A stretch of DNA of 64,000 nt, taken from positions 186,001-250,000 of the forward strand of contig NZ_FOAB01000004.1 in NCBI RefSeq assembly GCF_900109375.1. Direction: 5' to 3'. Both the position numbers and the translations under genes were made by a program. The notes below the pieces were generated by a model. That model searched no databases. It saw nothing but the letters and a program-made list of their open reading frames with translations, and was not told where the DNA came from. The DNA is from Aquimarina amphilecti. GTDB lineage: Bacteria > Bacteroidota > Bacteroidia > Flavobacteriales > Flavobacteriaceae. This document shows positions 1 through 8,722 of this stretch, in pieces; position 1 is the first letter of the stretch, and each line of letters opens with the position of its first letter.

Positions 1-1551
1 TATTTGTTCTTCTCCTCTCCACTTAAAACCTGACAATTCTCTGGCGTTCTCAGGTAGATCAATTTCTCGATACAATGTTCCGTCTACATTTTGGTAATAG
101 TAGACATCTACAATTTCTCGTTGTTCTAATAATAATTTAATAGAACTAGATAATACTTTGTTGATACCAATTAGCTTAAGTTCACCTTCACTTTCTCTTT
201 GATAAAATATAGTTTCTGTATTCTTATCGATATCTACTTGATAAATTTCATTGTCTTTAAATAATCCATACAGCGTTTGACCTTTTACCTGATTATATCC
301 AGCTTTTAGGGTATCTTCTTGGACTAAAAATGCATTCTGATATACGACTAATGAATCAAGTTTTTCAGTTTCCGTATTTGAAATAATTTTTATAGTATCT
401 CCAGTCATCTGATTTCGTTGAGACCAAATAATGGGCTTACCAATCATTTTCGTATATCCAGTGGTTTGATCAACATTAATAGAATCACTCTTACCACTCA
501 TATTACTTTTAAAAATTCGAACATCATAAAAACCATTCATAATTCTACGCTCCGGTTTTCCTGTTACCATTAAGGTATCACTATGGATATAAATAGAATC
601 TTTCTCTTGTAATGTTGCAGCTAGAGCTCTCTTAGTAATAAATACAGAATCTTTATCTTTAAAAACTTCCGCGTAATGCCCTGTTATTACAGAGTTGTTA
701 GCTGTGTCTAATACTTTAATATTATTGGTTGCGGATGCAAATTGTATGGCACTATTATAAAATATACTATCACCAAATACAGTACGATTGTCATAATCGA
801 TTCGTGCATTTTTAATAGCATATCCAGTTTTTACCTTTGTGTCATAAAAACCGCGCTCGCAATAAAGTGTGCTTTCTTCTCCTTTTACCGTAGATGGTCC
901 ATATAAATAGGCATGTCCATTATCCGTATAATAATCTAAACGATCAGAATCTATTGTATTTTCTGGATTAACAATTTTTACTTTTGTATTAAACGAATAT
1001 TGTTTTCTATCCATAAAATACCTACCTATTATACTGGTCAACGTATTCGATGAATCTCTTACCGTTCCCCCACTTCTATAATAAGCTTGTTGTCGTAAAC
1101 GATCAAAAAATAGCGTATCTGTGGTTAATGTATTTGATGGAGTTTCTAACAAGACTTTCTCTCGCGCATAGGCAAATTTACTATTACCATTGTATTCTGC
1201 ATAAGCACTGGTCATGGTTAGGGTGTCTCCCTGTTTCATTTTTACGTTACCAAGAGCTTTAATGAACTTATCTTCTCCATAATGAATCGCTTGATCACAC
1301 CAAATTTCAATACCTTCATGTTCGATATAAACTTGTTTGTTCACCTTGGCTAGAATTGTTGCTCCAGGAAAACGTCCTTCATTTTTAATAGTACGATCTG
1401 ATTGAACCCTGATTTTTTTACCTTCTTGAGCAAAGGAGATGGTAGAAAAAAGTAATATAAAAGTTATATAGAAAAATGTATTTTTCAAGTATCTGTAATT
1501 TGTCTGCAAAATAACGAAAATTGTATGTAATGATTGTATGGGTTCATGCAT
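1..1551 (-). CDS. OstA-like (LptA/LptD N-terminal-like) protein, C-terminus cut by window edge
   Basis: The reading frame is open from an ATG at 1551 to the window edge (517 codons, no stop), so the C-terminus lies outside. An in-frame stop lies just upstream of this ATG, and a TTG at 1488 is an alternative start. A hydrophobic export segment (FYITFILLFSTISFAQ) lies near the N-terminus. The body is a long run of beta-strand repeats of the type seen in OstA/LptA domains, for example YTDNGHAYLYGPSTVKGEES and YAEYNGNSKFAYAREKVLLE. OstA-like proteins of Bacteroidetes are thought to act in periplasmic lipopolysaccharide transport. Family assignment is by sequence feel; the transport role is family knowledge. 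Confidence 0.8.
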   Translation of the reverse strand, partial: MHEPIQSLHTIFVILQTNYRYLKNTFFYITFILLFSTISFAQEGKKIRVQSDRTIKNEGRFPGATILAKVNKQVYIEHEGIEIWCDQAIHYGEDKFIKALGNVKMKQGDTLTMTSAYAEYNGNSKFAYAREKVLLETPSNTLTTDTLFFDRLRQQAYYRSGGTVRDSSNTLTSIIGRYFMDRKQYSFNTKVKIVNPENTIDSDRLDYYTDNGHAYLYGPSTVKGEESTLYCERGFYDTKVKTGYAIKNARIDYDNRTVFGDSIFYNSAIQFASATNNIKVLDTANNSVITGHYAEVFKDKDSVFITKRALAATLQEKDSIYIHSDTLMVTGKPERRIMNGFYDVRIFKSNMSGKSDSINVDQTTGYTKMIGKPIIWSQRNQMTGDTIKIISNTETEKLDSLVVYQNAFLVQEDTLKAGYNQVKGQTLYGLFKDNEIYQVDIDKNTETIFYQRESEGELKLIGINKVLSSSIKLLLEQREIVDVYYYQNVDGTLYREIDLPENARELSGFKWRGEEQI

Positions 1552-1705
1552 AAATACTTAAGCAATTAAGTTTTGTTGCATTTTTGATATAAAATCAATT
1601 GATCCTTATAATTTTCTATTAGTCGTTATTAAGTTTTATAGCATTATATTTTAGGAATAGGATTTTTATATAAAGAGCACCCCTAATTTTGTAATCTAAG
1701 TTAAA

Positions 1706-1739
1706 TAAAAATCCTCAATTACATCTTGTAATAGAGGAT
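1706..1739 (-). terminator. Intrinsic terminator after fabV
   Basis: Arms ATCCTC at 1711-1716 and GAGGAT at 1734-1739, with inner arms ATTACA (1718-1723) and TGTAAT (1727-1732), form an interrupted 12-bp hairpin. On the minus strand it is followed by a T-rich run, 28 bases after the fabV stop. Confidence 0.75.
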
Positions 1740-1766
1740 CATTGTTTTATTAAAAATAAAATTGAA

Positions 1767-2960
1767 TTAAGATTGTAATCCTGGAATTTCAACTACTTCA
1801 TTTACTTCCTGGGTATAATCGATTCCATCTACTTTAAACCCAAATAAGTTAAAGAAATCGTTGCTGTACCCTTCTAAATCACCAATAGTACCTAGGGTTT
1901 CAGTGGTAGCACTATCCCATAATTCTTTTATCTTTGCTTGGATATCTTCACGCATTTCCCAGTCATCAACACGTATTCTTCCTTTGTCATCAGTTTTAAT
2001 TTCCTGGTTGTTATATAATCTATCCGCAAACAATCTTTGCATTTGCTCAATACAACCTTCGTGAACATTATTTTCTTTCATTATCTTATATAATAATGAA
2101 ATATATAATGGAATAACAGGAATAGCTGAACTAGCTTGAGTCACTAGGGCTTTATTTACAGAAACATAAGCATTTCCATTAATTGCGCTCAGCGATTTAG
2201 TAATATCAAATGCAGTAGCCTCTAGATCATCTTTAGCACGACCAATAGTTCCTTTTCGGTATACAGGTTCTGTTAATTTTGGGCCAATATATGAATATGC
2301 AACTGTCTTAGCTTCTGGAGACAACAAATTCTCTTTTTGCAAAGCATCAATCCAAAATTTCCAATCTTCACCACCCATCACGGTAACTGTATTTTCTATA
2401 TCTTCTTCTGTGGCAGGCTCAATAGAAATCTGTGAGATGTCTCCGGTATGGAAATCTACAGTTTTGTTTGTATATGAACCTCCAATAGGTTTTAAAGAAG
2501 ATTTATGTTTTACTCCTGTTTCAGGATGCACTCGTACTGGAGAAGCCAAGCTATAAATAACTAAATCAATTTGTCCAAGATCTTTTTTTATAAGTTCTAT
2601 AGTTTGCTCTTTGATCTCGTTAGAAAAAGCATCTCCATTGATACTTTTAGCATACAAACCAGCTTCTTGTGCTTCTTTTTCAAAAGCAGCGGTGTTATAC
2701 CATCCAGGTGATGCAGGTCTGCTAGGTTTAGGAGGTTTTTCTAAAAACACTCCAATTGTTGAAGCATTAGAACCAAAAGCACTAGTAATTCTGGAAGCAA
2801 GACCAAATCCAGTCGACGCACCAATAACTAGTACATTTTTTGGACCATTGATAGATCCTTTAGATTTTATATAATTGATTTGATTTATAACGTTTTGTTC
2901 ACATCCTTTAGGGTGTGCTGTTAGGCAGATAAAACCGCGAGTTCTTGGTTCGATAATCAT
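1767..2960 (-). CDS. fabV: FabV-type trans-2-enoyl-ACP/CoA reductase
   Basis: At 397 residues this is full length for the family. FabV performs the last, NADH-dependent reduction of the fatty acid elongation cycle and belongs to the short-chain dehydrogenase superfamily. The nucleotide-binding motif GASTGFGLASR is at residues 47-57. The active-site pattern Tyr-X8-Lys is YRKGTIGRAK, with Tyr234 and Lys243. The signature YSYIGPK precedes it. The gene stands alone with its own terminator. FabV enzymes are typically insensitive to triclosan; this is family knowledge and not visible here. Confidence 0.95.
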   Translation of the reverse strand: MIIEPRTRGFICLTAHPKGCEQNVINQINYIKSKGSINGPKNVLVIGASTGFGLASRITSAFGSNASTIGVFLEKPPKPSRPASPGWYNTAAFEKEAQEAGLYAKSINGDAFSNEIKEQTIELIKKDLGQIDLVIYSLASPVRVHPETGVKHKSSLKPIGGSYTNKTVDFHTGDISQISIEPATEEDIENTVTVMGGEDWKFWIDALQKENLLSPEAKTVAYSYIGPKLTEPVYRKGTIGRAKDDLEATAFDITKSLSAINGNAYVSVNKALVTQASSAIPVIPLYISLLYKIMKENNVHEGCIEQMQRLFADRLYNNQEIKTDDKGRIRVDDWEMREDIQAKIKELWDSATTETLGTIGDLEGYSNDFFNLFGFKVDGIDYTQEVNEVVEIPGLQS

Positions 2961-3129
2961 TGTGTAATTTCTTTTCTGAAGCTACGAACATAGCCTAAAA
3001 AGAGTCGATTTCCAAGGAAAATAACAGGAGATTAGATAAATTTTAAGATTCAATAGCTATCCGATAAAACGTGCGTTAATGTTTTAAAAGAACCTACACT
3101 AAAATAGAATCAATAAGATTTGTGAATAA

Positions 3130-3543
3130 TTATAAAAAAGGTATTAAATCAGGTGCTAAATAATTCGTCTTTGCTTCTTCAGAATTAAAGATATCAATAC
3201 TATAATGAGTATCTACCAATCCTTTAAAGTTGTTTTTTAAACCAGGAAATTCTGCAATAAATTCCTTAAAATTATTCGATTTAGATTTTTGTATATAGTA
3301 ATTTACAATTTTAACTGCTGCGATGGTCAATGTTTTATTAAACTTATCTATTGCATTTAGTTTAGTTACATACGATAAGATTTGATTAGTTATTGTTTCA
3401 CAAGCTATATCATCTCCGCTTAATTTGATATGTATCCAGGCTAATCTTAAATGAGCTTCATGATTGAATAAAGAAGGATCCAAAGTTCCATTTTCAAATG
3501 ATGTTTTAAATTCTATATCATCTAGATCAAAATGTGTCTTCAT
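3130..3543 (-). CDS. Conserved hypothetical protein with HEAHLRLAW motif
   Basis: The protein has 137 residues, with no signal peptide or membrane segment. It carries a recognisable but unnamed pattern: FNHEAHLRLAWIHI near residues 26-39, a central helix with KFNKTLTIAAVKIVNYYI, and a C-terminal HYSIDIFNSEEAKTNYLAPDL. Related soluble proteins with F.H..HLRLAW and Y....L....AR...  PDL patterns occur in several bacterial phyla, without a known function as far as I know. It lies 11 bases after the TRIC-family gene on the same strand, so co-transcription is likely. Confidence 0.7.
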   Translation of the reverse strand: MKTHFDLDDIEFKTSFENGTLDPSLFNHEAHLRLAWIHIKLSGDDIACETITNQILSYVTKLNAIDKFNKTLTIAAVKIVNYYIQKSKSNNFKEFIAEFPGLKNNFKGLVDTHYSIDIFNSEEAKTNYLAPDLIPFL

Positions 3544-3554
3544 TTATAATGAAA

Positions 3555-4166
3555 TTAATTTTTTACAGAAAACATTGGTAATGTCACTTGATATTTTACC
3601 ACTATAAGTCGAATACTAATAATTAATAGAGTAGTAATAATATAAATAATATTAATCGGAGTATTTAAAGTGTGTAAAATCATAAAACATATTCCTCCTG
3701 CAATGGAGGCAGTTGCATATATTTCTTTTCTAAAAATCACTGGTACTTCATTACATAGGATATCTCTAATAACACCTCCAAAACAACCTGTCATCGCTCC
3801 CAAAGCTATTGAAACGATAGGGGCTAAATCAGTTTGTATTCCCGTTTCTACTCCTATTATTGTAAAAATACCTAATCCTATAGTATCAAATAAGAAAAGG
3901 GACTTTTTTAGGTAATCTAATTTATTTCTAAATATAATGGAGAGCATGGTTACTCCTCCAATTAAATACATGTTTACGGTGTTTTGCATCCATGAAACAG
4001 GTGTTGCACCTATTAGTATATCTCTTAGAGTTCCACCTCCAATAGCTGTAACAAAAGCGATAATAAAGATTCCAAACAGGTCGAATTTTCTATTCATAGC
4101 ACTTAAAGCTCCAGAAATGGCAAAAGCTATAGTTCCTAAAATATCCAAAGTATCGAAAAGTGTCAT
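3555..4166 (-). CDS. Trimeric intracellular cation (TRIC) channel family / UPF0126 membrane protein
   Basis: This 203-residue inner-membrane protein has about seven hydrophobic helices and an internal duplication typical of UPF0126. The N-terminal half reads DILGTIAFAISGALSA then FVTAIGGGTLRDILIG; the second half repeats it with GAMTGCFGGVIRDIL. The glycine-rich loops before the RD pairs are the family hallmark. Bacterial members are potassium-permeable channels in the characterised examples, but the physiological role here is unknown. It is the first gene of a pair with the HEAHLRLAW protein. Confidence 0.9.
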   Translation of the reverse strand: MTLFDTLDILGTIAFAISGALSAMNRKFDLFGIFIIAFVTAIGGGTLRDILIGATPVSWMQNTVNMYLIGGVTMLSIIFRNKLDYLKKSLFLFDTIGLGIFTIIGVETGIQTDLAPIVSIALGAMTGCFGGVIRDILCNEVPVIFRKEIYATASIAGGICFMILHTLNTPINIIYIITTLLIISIRLIVVKYQVTLPMFSVKN

Positions 4167-4340
4167 TCTCTTTATTTTGGAATAAATTTAGGATATCTAA
4201 TTGAAATTATTATTTCTAGATTGATGTTTTTGATATTTATTTAGGATATCTATATGTGCATAACAATTCTTAATAACTTTAATGTAAGGTTTATCATCAA
4301 ATTGCTACTTTTACATCAGTTAAATAGAATAGAAAAGATT

Positions 4341-5309
4341 ATGTCAGATACTATAGAAAGAATAAAATGCCTTATCATAGGTTCGGGACCGGCAGGTTAT
4401 ACTGCGGCGATATATGCAGCTAGAGCAGATCTAAAACCTATTATGTATACTGGTATGGAACCAGGAGGGCAGTTGACTACTACTACAGAAGTAGATAATT
4501 TTCCGGGATATCCTGAGGGAATTGATGGTCCTACAATGATGGTACAATTACAACAGCAGGCTGAACGTTTTGGAACCGAAGTTCGAATAGGAATGGTTAC
4601 TTCTGTTGTTTTTAGTAAAGAAGCTGGAGGAATTCATAAGGTTACTGTTGATAACACTAAAGAAATAGAAGCTGAAGCAGTTATTATTTCTACGGGTGCT
4701 ACAGCAAAATACTTAGGATTACCTAGTGAGCAAAAATTACGTGGGGGAGGAGTTTCTGCCTGTGCAGTTTGTGATGGATTCTTTTATAAAGGTCAGGATG
4801 TTGCTATTGTAGGTGCTGGTGATACTGCTGCAGAAGAGGCTACTTATTTGTCTAATATATGTTCTAGCGTAACGATGTTAGTTCGTAAAGATTATATGAG
4901 AGCTTCTAAAGCGATGCAGCATCGTGTAAATAATACACCAAATTTAAAAGTACTTTATAATACAGAAGTTGATGAGGTTTTAGGAGATCAAGTAGTAGAG
5001 GGTTTACGTATGGTAAATAATCAAACTGGAGATAAATCTGAAATTTCAATAACAGGACTTTTCATAGCTATCGGTCATAAGCCAAACACTGATATTTTTA
5101 AAGACCAGATTGATATGGATGAAACCGGATATATTATTACAGAAGGTAAGTCTACAAAAACTAATATCCCTGGCGTATTTGCATCAGGTGATGTTCAAGA
5201 TAAGGAGTACAGACAAGCAGTTACTGCTGCGGGGACTGGTTGTATGGCAGCATTAGATGCAGAAAGGTATCTTGCTACTATAGAAACAAGCGAAGAAGTT
5301 TCTGCATAA
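4341..5309 (+). CDS. trxB: Thioredoxin reductase (NADPH)
   Basis: The product has 322 residues from the ATG at 4341 (MSDTIERIK). An in-frame ATG at 4254 would add 29 hydrophobic, non-homologous residues and is rejected. The enzyme passes electrons from NADPH via FAD and a redox disulfide to thioredoxin. The FAD site GSGPAG is at residues 14-19, the redox-active CAVC at 141-144 and the NADPH site GAGDTA at 158-163. A C-terminal FASGDV segment closes the FAD site. It is monocistronic with a strong terminator. Confidence 0.96.
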   Translation: MSDTIERIKCLIIGSGPAGYTAAIYAARADLKPIMYTGMEPGGQLTTTTEVDNFPGYPEGIDGPTMMVQLQQQAERFGTEVRIGMVTSVVFSKEAGGIHKVTVDNTKEIEAEAVIISTGATAKYLGLPSEQKLRGGGVSACAVCDGFFYKGQDVAIVGAGDTAAEEATYLSNICSSVTMLVRKDYMRASKAMQHRVNNTPNLKVLYNTEVDEVLGDQVVEGLRMVNNQTGDKSEISITGLFIAIGHKPNTDIFKDQIDMDETGYIITEGKSTKTNIPGVFASGDVQDKEYRQAVTAAGTGCMAALDAERYLATIETSEEVSA

Positions 5310-5330
5310 AAAATGCATAAATAATTCTAA

Positions 5331-5374
5331 AAATAAGCCTGATATGTTTTAGAACATATCAGGCTTATTTTTTC
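5331..5374. terminator. Bidirectional terminator between trxB and the DUF2807 gene
   Basis: A perfect 18-bp stem (5331-5348 with 5353-5370) and a TTAG loop are flanked by A and T runs on both sides. It lies between the convergent ends of trxB and the DUF2807 gene and should stop transcription both ways. Confidence 0.92.
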
Positions 5375-6234
5375 TATTTCAGTTTAAGTAAACCTGGACT
5401 GTAATCTATTTTTTTCTTGTATAATGTGGCTTCATTGGCAAATAAAGTCATATTAATTTTTGGTTCTCCAAGAAGATATATTTCAGTATCATCTTTGGCT
5501 TCAATAGTAATTTCTTCATTAGCTACCACATAACAATCACTAGAGCCCTCCGCAATAATTGAAGTTTTTTCTGCAGTCAATTTTTCACCATAAAAATCGG
5601 TATTTCCATCAGCTCTTATAAGCATTGATGTTGTTTTTCCCTCTAGCTTTGCATACCCTTTCTGATATAAATCAATTTTTAAGCTATCCGCATCTGCAAT
5701 ACCTTTAAGTTCAGAATCATCATTTATTTGATAGAAAGCTTCATTAGCATTAATGTGTAAATCAACATTAGATTTACCATTTGTAACACTGGTTGTTTTA
5801 TCAGCTTCAATACTTAAAAATATATCAGAATTATCATTACTTTCTATTCTTATAATGGGAGTTTTTATAAGTGATTTTGATTTAAGGTTTATTTTATCAT
5901 AAGAAACTATTTTCTGTAAATCTTGCGCATAATTTATTTTAATATTAAGTGCTTTTGAACGCTTTATCCTTTTATCGGATCTAATAATTAAAGTACTGTC
6001 TTGTACACTTATATTAATTATTTCTTGTAAGTTACTATCTGCTTCAATAGATATTATATTATCACTATCCTCTTGTAATGTTACCTCAAAATTATCGTAG
6101 AGTTGTATTGTGTGAAATGCATCCACAGGCTTTTGTTCTGTAACTACAATCTTATTCCCTTTTATTTTTTCTTTTTGTGCATTTACGTTACTTAAAACGG
6201 CTATACATAATATAGAAAGCACTAATGTTCTCAT
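5374..6234 (-). CDS. DUF2807 (GIN domain) secreted protein
   Basis: The protein has 286 residues with a Sec signal peptide (MRTLVLSILCIAVLSNVNAQ). The mature part is a beta-rich domain starting with VDAFHTIQLYDNFEVTLQ, followed by solenoid-like strands (IRIESNDNSDIFLSIEADKT). This is the pattern of PF10988, the putative auto-transporter adhesin head GIN domain common in Bacteroidetes. The molecular role is unknown; it is probably periplasmic or surface-attached. It is a distant paralogue of the lipoprotein at 7957-8676 in the same block, which also has a PspC/PadR pair. Confidence 0.85.
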   Translation of the reverse strand: MRTLVLSILCIAVLSNVNAQKEKIKGNKIVVTEQKPVDAFHTIQLYDNFEVTLQEDSDNIISIEADSNLQEIINISVQDSTLIIRSDKRIKRSKALNIKINYAQDLQKIVSYDKINLKSKSLIKTPIIRIESNDNSDIFLSIEADKTTSVTNGKSNVDLHINANEAFYQINDDSELKGIADADSLKIDLYQKGYAKLEGKTTSMLIRADGNTDFYGEKLTAEKTSIIAEGSSDCYVVANEEITIEAKDDTEIYLLGEPKINMTLFANEATLYKKKIDYSPGLLKLK

Positions 6235-6368
6235 AGTATGAAAGTTTTTATTTTAAACTGTGTTTTTTTTGTTTCAGTATAATAATGAGTTAAAAAATGT
6301 AATCTTTAACTCACTATTATATATTAAATATAATATTGTTTTGAACTATATTTCAAAACACGTACCAA

Positions 6369-6402
6369 AAAAATAGCCTCTTTTAGATTAGAGGCTATTT
6401 TT
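6369..6402 (-). terminator. Intrinsic terminator after the DUF4440 gene
   Basis: Arms AAAAATAGCCTC (6369-6380) and GAGGCTATTTTT (6391-6402) form a perfect 12-bp stem with a 10-base loop. Reading on the minus strand, it follows the stop at 6451 and ends in a T run. Confidence 0.88.
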
Positions 6403-6450
6403 CTCCGCGAAGCGCAAAAATGGGTTAAGTAAGAAATGATATTCTTTACG

Positions 6451-7227
6451 TTATTTTGTTTTTTTAGCTTCTTCTACAATCTGGCCATTTTCTCGAACGA
6501 TCATTTTAGATACTACTCCATTGGTGTTTTTTATGAATTCAAAAGTTAATGGACTTTGTTTATGGAAGAACAATGTTTTTGTTTGTGGATATACTATCGC
6601 GTGCATTTTGCCTGCGTTAATTTCTAAAGTTTGATCTTTTATAGTAATAACGACTGTTCCGGTTTGAGGTGCTTGATAGGTTCCTATGTATTGATTTAAA
6701 ACTTCTTTAGTTACGGAGATTTCTTTTTTGTCTGTGTTCTGCGGAGCAGGTTGGTGGTCGTAACTAAGAACTCTAGTCATTTTCCATTGATCGCTTTTAT
6801 GTTGCCAAACGTGAGTGAACTTAGCTATTTCGGCCAGCCTTTCTTCTTTACCTTTTTCTAATACATAAAAAACGTGCTCTCCGGTAATAATAGCCCCGTA
6901 ATTATTAAGTGGAAATACTTCTACACTACCTTCTACAACCTCTCTACGGACTCTTGGATTTTCTGGATTGCATAATCCATTTTCTACGCTGGACATCATT
7001 TTGGTAAGTCCAGAAGTTAATCCTCCTTTATCATGATAAAATTCAAAATCTTCTACAAAAAAAGTTTTAAATGTAGTAATATCACATGTGTTATATGATT
7101 TCCAGAATTTTTTATCCAGTTCAAGAATTGTTTTTTCGAGTGAAGAATTATTTTGAGCTAGTAAGAGTGAGGGTGTTAACGCTATAAATAGGAATATATA
7201 GGTTTTGCTTAAAACTGTTTTTAACAT
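6451..7227 (-). CDS. Secreted DUF4440 (NTF2-like) domain protein
   Basis: The protein has 258 residues with a signal peptide (TYIFLFIALTPSLLLAQ). Residues about 30-165 look like an NTF2-like/DUF4440 cone fold: LELDKKFWKSYNTCDITTFK at the start, FFVEDFEFYHDKGG, and a closing THVWQHKSDQWKMTRVLSYDH. A beta-rich tail (residues about 170-258, YIGTYQAPQTGTVVITIKDQ) resembles lipocalin-like C-terminal domains found behind hydrolases. No catalytic residues can be named. It lies 21 bases after the membrane protein at 7249-7794, so it is probably in the same transcript. Confidence 0.75.
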   Translation of the reverse strand: MLKTVLSKTYIFLFIALTPSLLLAQNNSSLEKTILELDKKFWKSYNTCDITTFKTFFVEDFEFYHDKGGLTSGLTKMMSSVENGLCNPENPRVRREVVEGSVEVFPLNNYGAIITGEHVFYVLEKGKEERLAEIAKFTHVWQHKSDQWKMTRVLSYDHQPAPQNTDKKEISVTKEVLNQYIGTYQAPQTGTVVITIKDQTLEINAGKMHAIVYPQTKTLFFHKQSPLTFEFIKNTNGVVSKMIVRENGQIVEEAKKTK

Positions 7228-7248
7228 GATAATTCGTTTTTTGATTAA

Positions 7249-7794
7249 TTAATTTTTTTGATTGATTTTTTGGAATACAAACGGAATTCCTTTTCTGAAA
7301 ATGGTCCAAACCAGAAATGATACTGTTATGAGAACTAGACCAATAGCTATTGGTAAGATTCCACCGAAAGTATAGGTGAGTCCCAATATGAAACCAAGTA
7401 AGTTTCCTGGAAGATATATTCTAATGAAGAAAGCTAGAATTATTGGTGACCAAATGGCATATTGTAAAATGTTTTCTAATCTAAACTCCCATAATAACGA
7501 TATTAGGATACCGAAAACCAATCCTCCAATAAAACCCTTGGTGATTTGTGATAGGCCGTAGGTGGTTGGGTTTTTATTATGTAACCATTTACTTAAGGAA
7601 ATTAAAATCCAGCTCAATAAAGGAATTGATAGTAATCCCCACCAATTGGATATTCCGGGTAAATCTTCTCGTGCTAATAGATGATGTGTAGTTACTCCAC
7701 CATTATAATGTTCCCAAAAGATATGAAGCCCAACTAGAAATGTAACAAGAACAATGAAAGGTAGTTTGTTTTGAATTATTTTTTGTGCGATCAT
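7249..7794 (-). CDS. Integral membrane protein of unknown function
   Basis: The protein has 181 residues and about five hydrophobic segments (PFIVLVTFLVGLHIF, LLSIPLLSWILISL, GFIGGLVFGILISLLW, WSPIILAFFIRIYL, FGGILPIAIGLVLITVSFLVW). It has no signal for processing and no motif I recognise. A short histidine-bearing loop (HYNGGVTTHHLL) follows the first helix. It is located between the DUF2807 lipoprotein and the DUF4440 gene, all on the same strand. Confidence 0.7.
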   Translation of the reverse strand: MIAQKIIQNKLPFIVLVTFLVGLHIFWEHYNGGVTTHHLLAREDLPGISNWWGLLSIPLLSWILISLSKWLHNKNPTTYGLSQITKGFIGGLVFGILISLLWEFRLENILQYAIWSPIILAFFIRIYLPGNLLGFILGLTYTFGGILPIAIGLVLITVSFLVWTIFRKGIPFVFQKINQKN

Positions 7795-7826
7795 TTTTTT
7801 TGATTTTTAAAATGATGAAAAAGGAA

Positions 7827-7892
7827 AACCACCCAAAAAGCATAAATATCTAAATAACTTGTCTGTCAACAATGGAAGCTTTTCAGGTGGTT
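7827..7892. other. Long imperfect inverted repeat upstream of the membrane-protein gene
   Basis: The 15-base arms at 7827-7841 and 7878-7892 match at 13 positions (AACCACC...AAAAGC on one side), with a 36-base loop. On the minus strand the structure would form in the RNA 33 bases before the start at 7794. It could be a terminator/attenuator of the preceding lipoprotein gene, but the T run after it is poor. Confidence 0.5.
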
Positions 7893-7900
7893 CTATTTTT

Positions 7901-7923
7901 GGTTGGTTGGTGGTGGTTGGTGG
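7901..7923 (+). repeat. GG-tract cluster with G-quadruplex potential
   Basis: Seven GG doublets separated by T or TT lie within 23 bases (GGTTGGTTGGTGGTGGTTGG...). They occupy the gap downstream of the DUF2807 lipoprotein stop (minus strand). The composition is sharply different from the AT-rich surroundings. Confidence 0.6.
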
Positions 7924-7956
7924 TTGAATTTATTGGTTAGGTGGTTGTTTATATAT

Positions 7957-8676
7957 TTAGTTTCTTTTTACATTTCCTCCAGAATTTTCAACTTCGTCAA
8001 CTTTTCCAGGTTCTCCATAATAATTGATATTTGCGCCGCTAGTGGCTTTTCCGGTAAATTGATCTTTAGCATGGATTCTAATCATAGCTCCACTAGTTGC
8101 TTTTGCTTCTGACACTAAACTTAATAACTCATTAGCTCTAATATCTGCTCCACTTGTTGCACTTGCAGTATGATTATTTACTTTACCAGATAAATCCATC
8201 ATAGCTCCACTAGTTACTGATGTAGTAAGTGTTTCTGCTTTCACCTTGAGTTCAATATCTGCTCCACTAGTTGCACTAATTGCAAGATCTTTTTGTACAA
8301 CTGCTCCTTGAGATGTTACTCTAGAGCCACTCGTAGCTGATATTTTTCCTAATTTATCATAGGATACGTATACCGTTTTTTCATCTGCTTGATAAATATT
8401 TTTATCAGAAGTTATGTATAAAGTTTCTCCTTCTACATATACTTCTATATGCTGATGTAAGTTTTCGTTGGCTTCGATGATTACTTTTCGATCTTTTTTA
8501 TTAGTTAAAACTACATCTAAACCGCGACTTGATTTAATAGTGTCAAAGTTTTCATTAATAGTTTTTTCTTTTTTAATTACTTCTCCTTGACCTCGAATTC
8601 CATCAAAGGCAATGTTGCAAGAACAACATAGTGCAGTGAGACATAAGGTTACAATTATTTTAGCTAGTGTTGTCAT
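7957..8676 (-). CDS. DUF2807 (GIN domain) lipoprotein with a 19-residue TSG repeat
   Basis: The protein has 239 residues. The N-terminus LTALCCSCN is a lipoprotein signal with several Cys candidates (17, 18 or 20). A DUF2807 start (FDTIKSSRGLDVVLTNK) follows. The second half carries six TSG triplets at residues 115, 136, 155, 174, 193 and 212, spaced 21 then four times exactly 19 residues, usually as ATSGA. This suggests a beta-helix whose turns stack Thr/Ser. The role is unknown. It is next to the PspC and PadR genes, so it may belong to an envelope-stress group. Confidence 0.88.
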   Translation of the reverse strand: MTTLAKIIVTLCLTALCCSCNIAFDGIRGQGEVIKKEKTINENFDTIKSSRGLDVVLTNKKDRKVIIEANENLHQHIEVYVEGETLYITSDKNIYQADEKTVYVSYDKLGKISATSGSRVTSQGAVVQKDLAISATSGADIELKVKAETLTTSVTSGAMMDLSGKVNNHTASATSGADIRANELLSLVSEAKATSGAMIRIHAKDQFTGKATSGANINYYGEPGKVDEVENSGGNVKRN

Positions 8677-8722
8677 AATCTGAGTGATTTAATTTATTAA
8701 ACTGTTCGTTTTTTGATTGTTA

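Noticed and set aside
2611..2874. Open frame on the opposite strand of fabV
   Set aside because: It lies fully inside fabV and has no signal, homology pattern or promoter; fabV carries all catalytic motifs on the other strand.
3937..4185. Open frame opposite the TRIC-family gene
   Set aside because: A shadow of the repeated Gly-rich membrane protein; no independent features.
4254..4340. Upstream start for trxB
   Set aside because: The extra 29 residues are unlike any TrxB, and the MSDTIERIK start aligns with the family.
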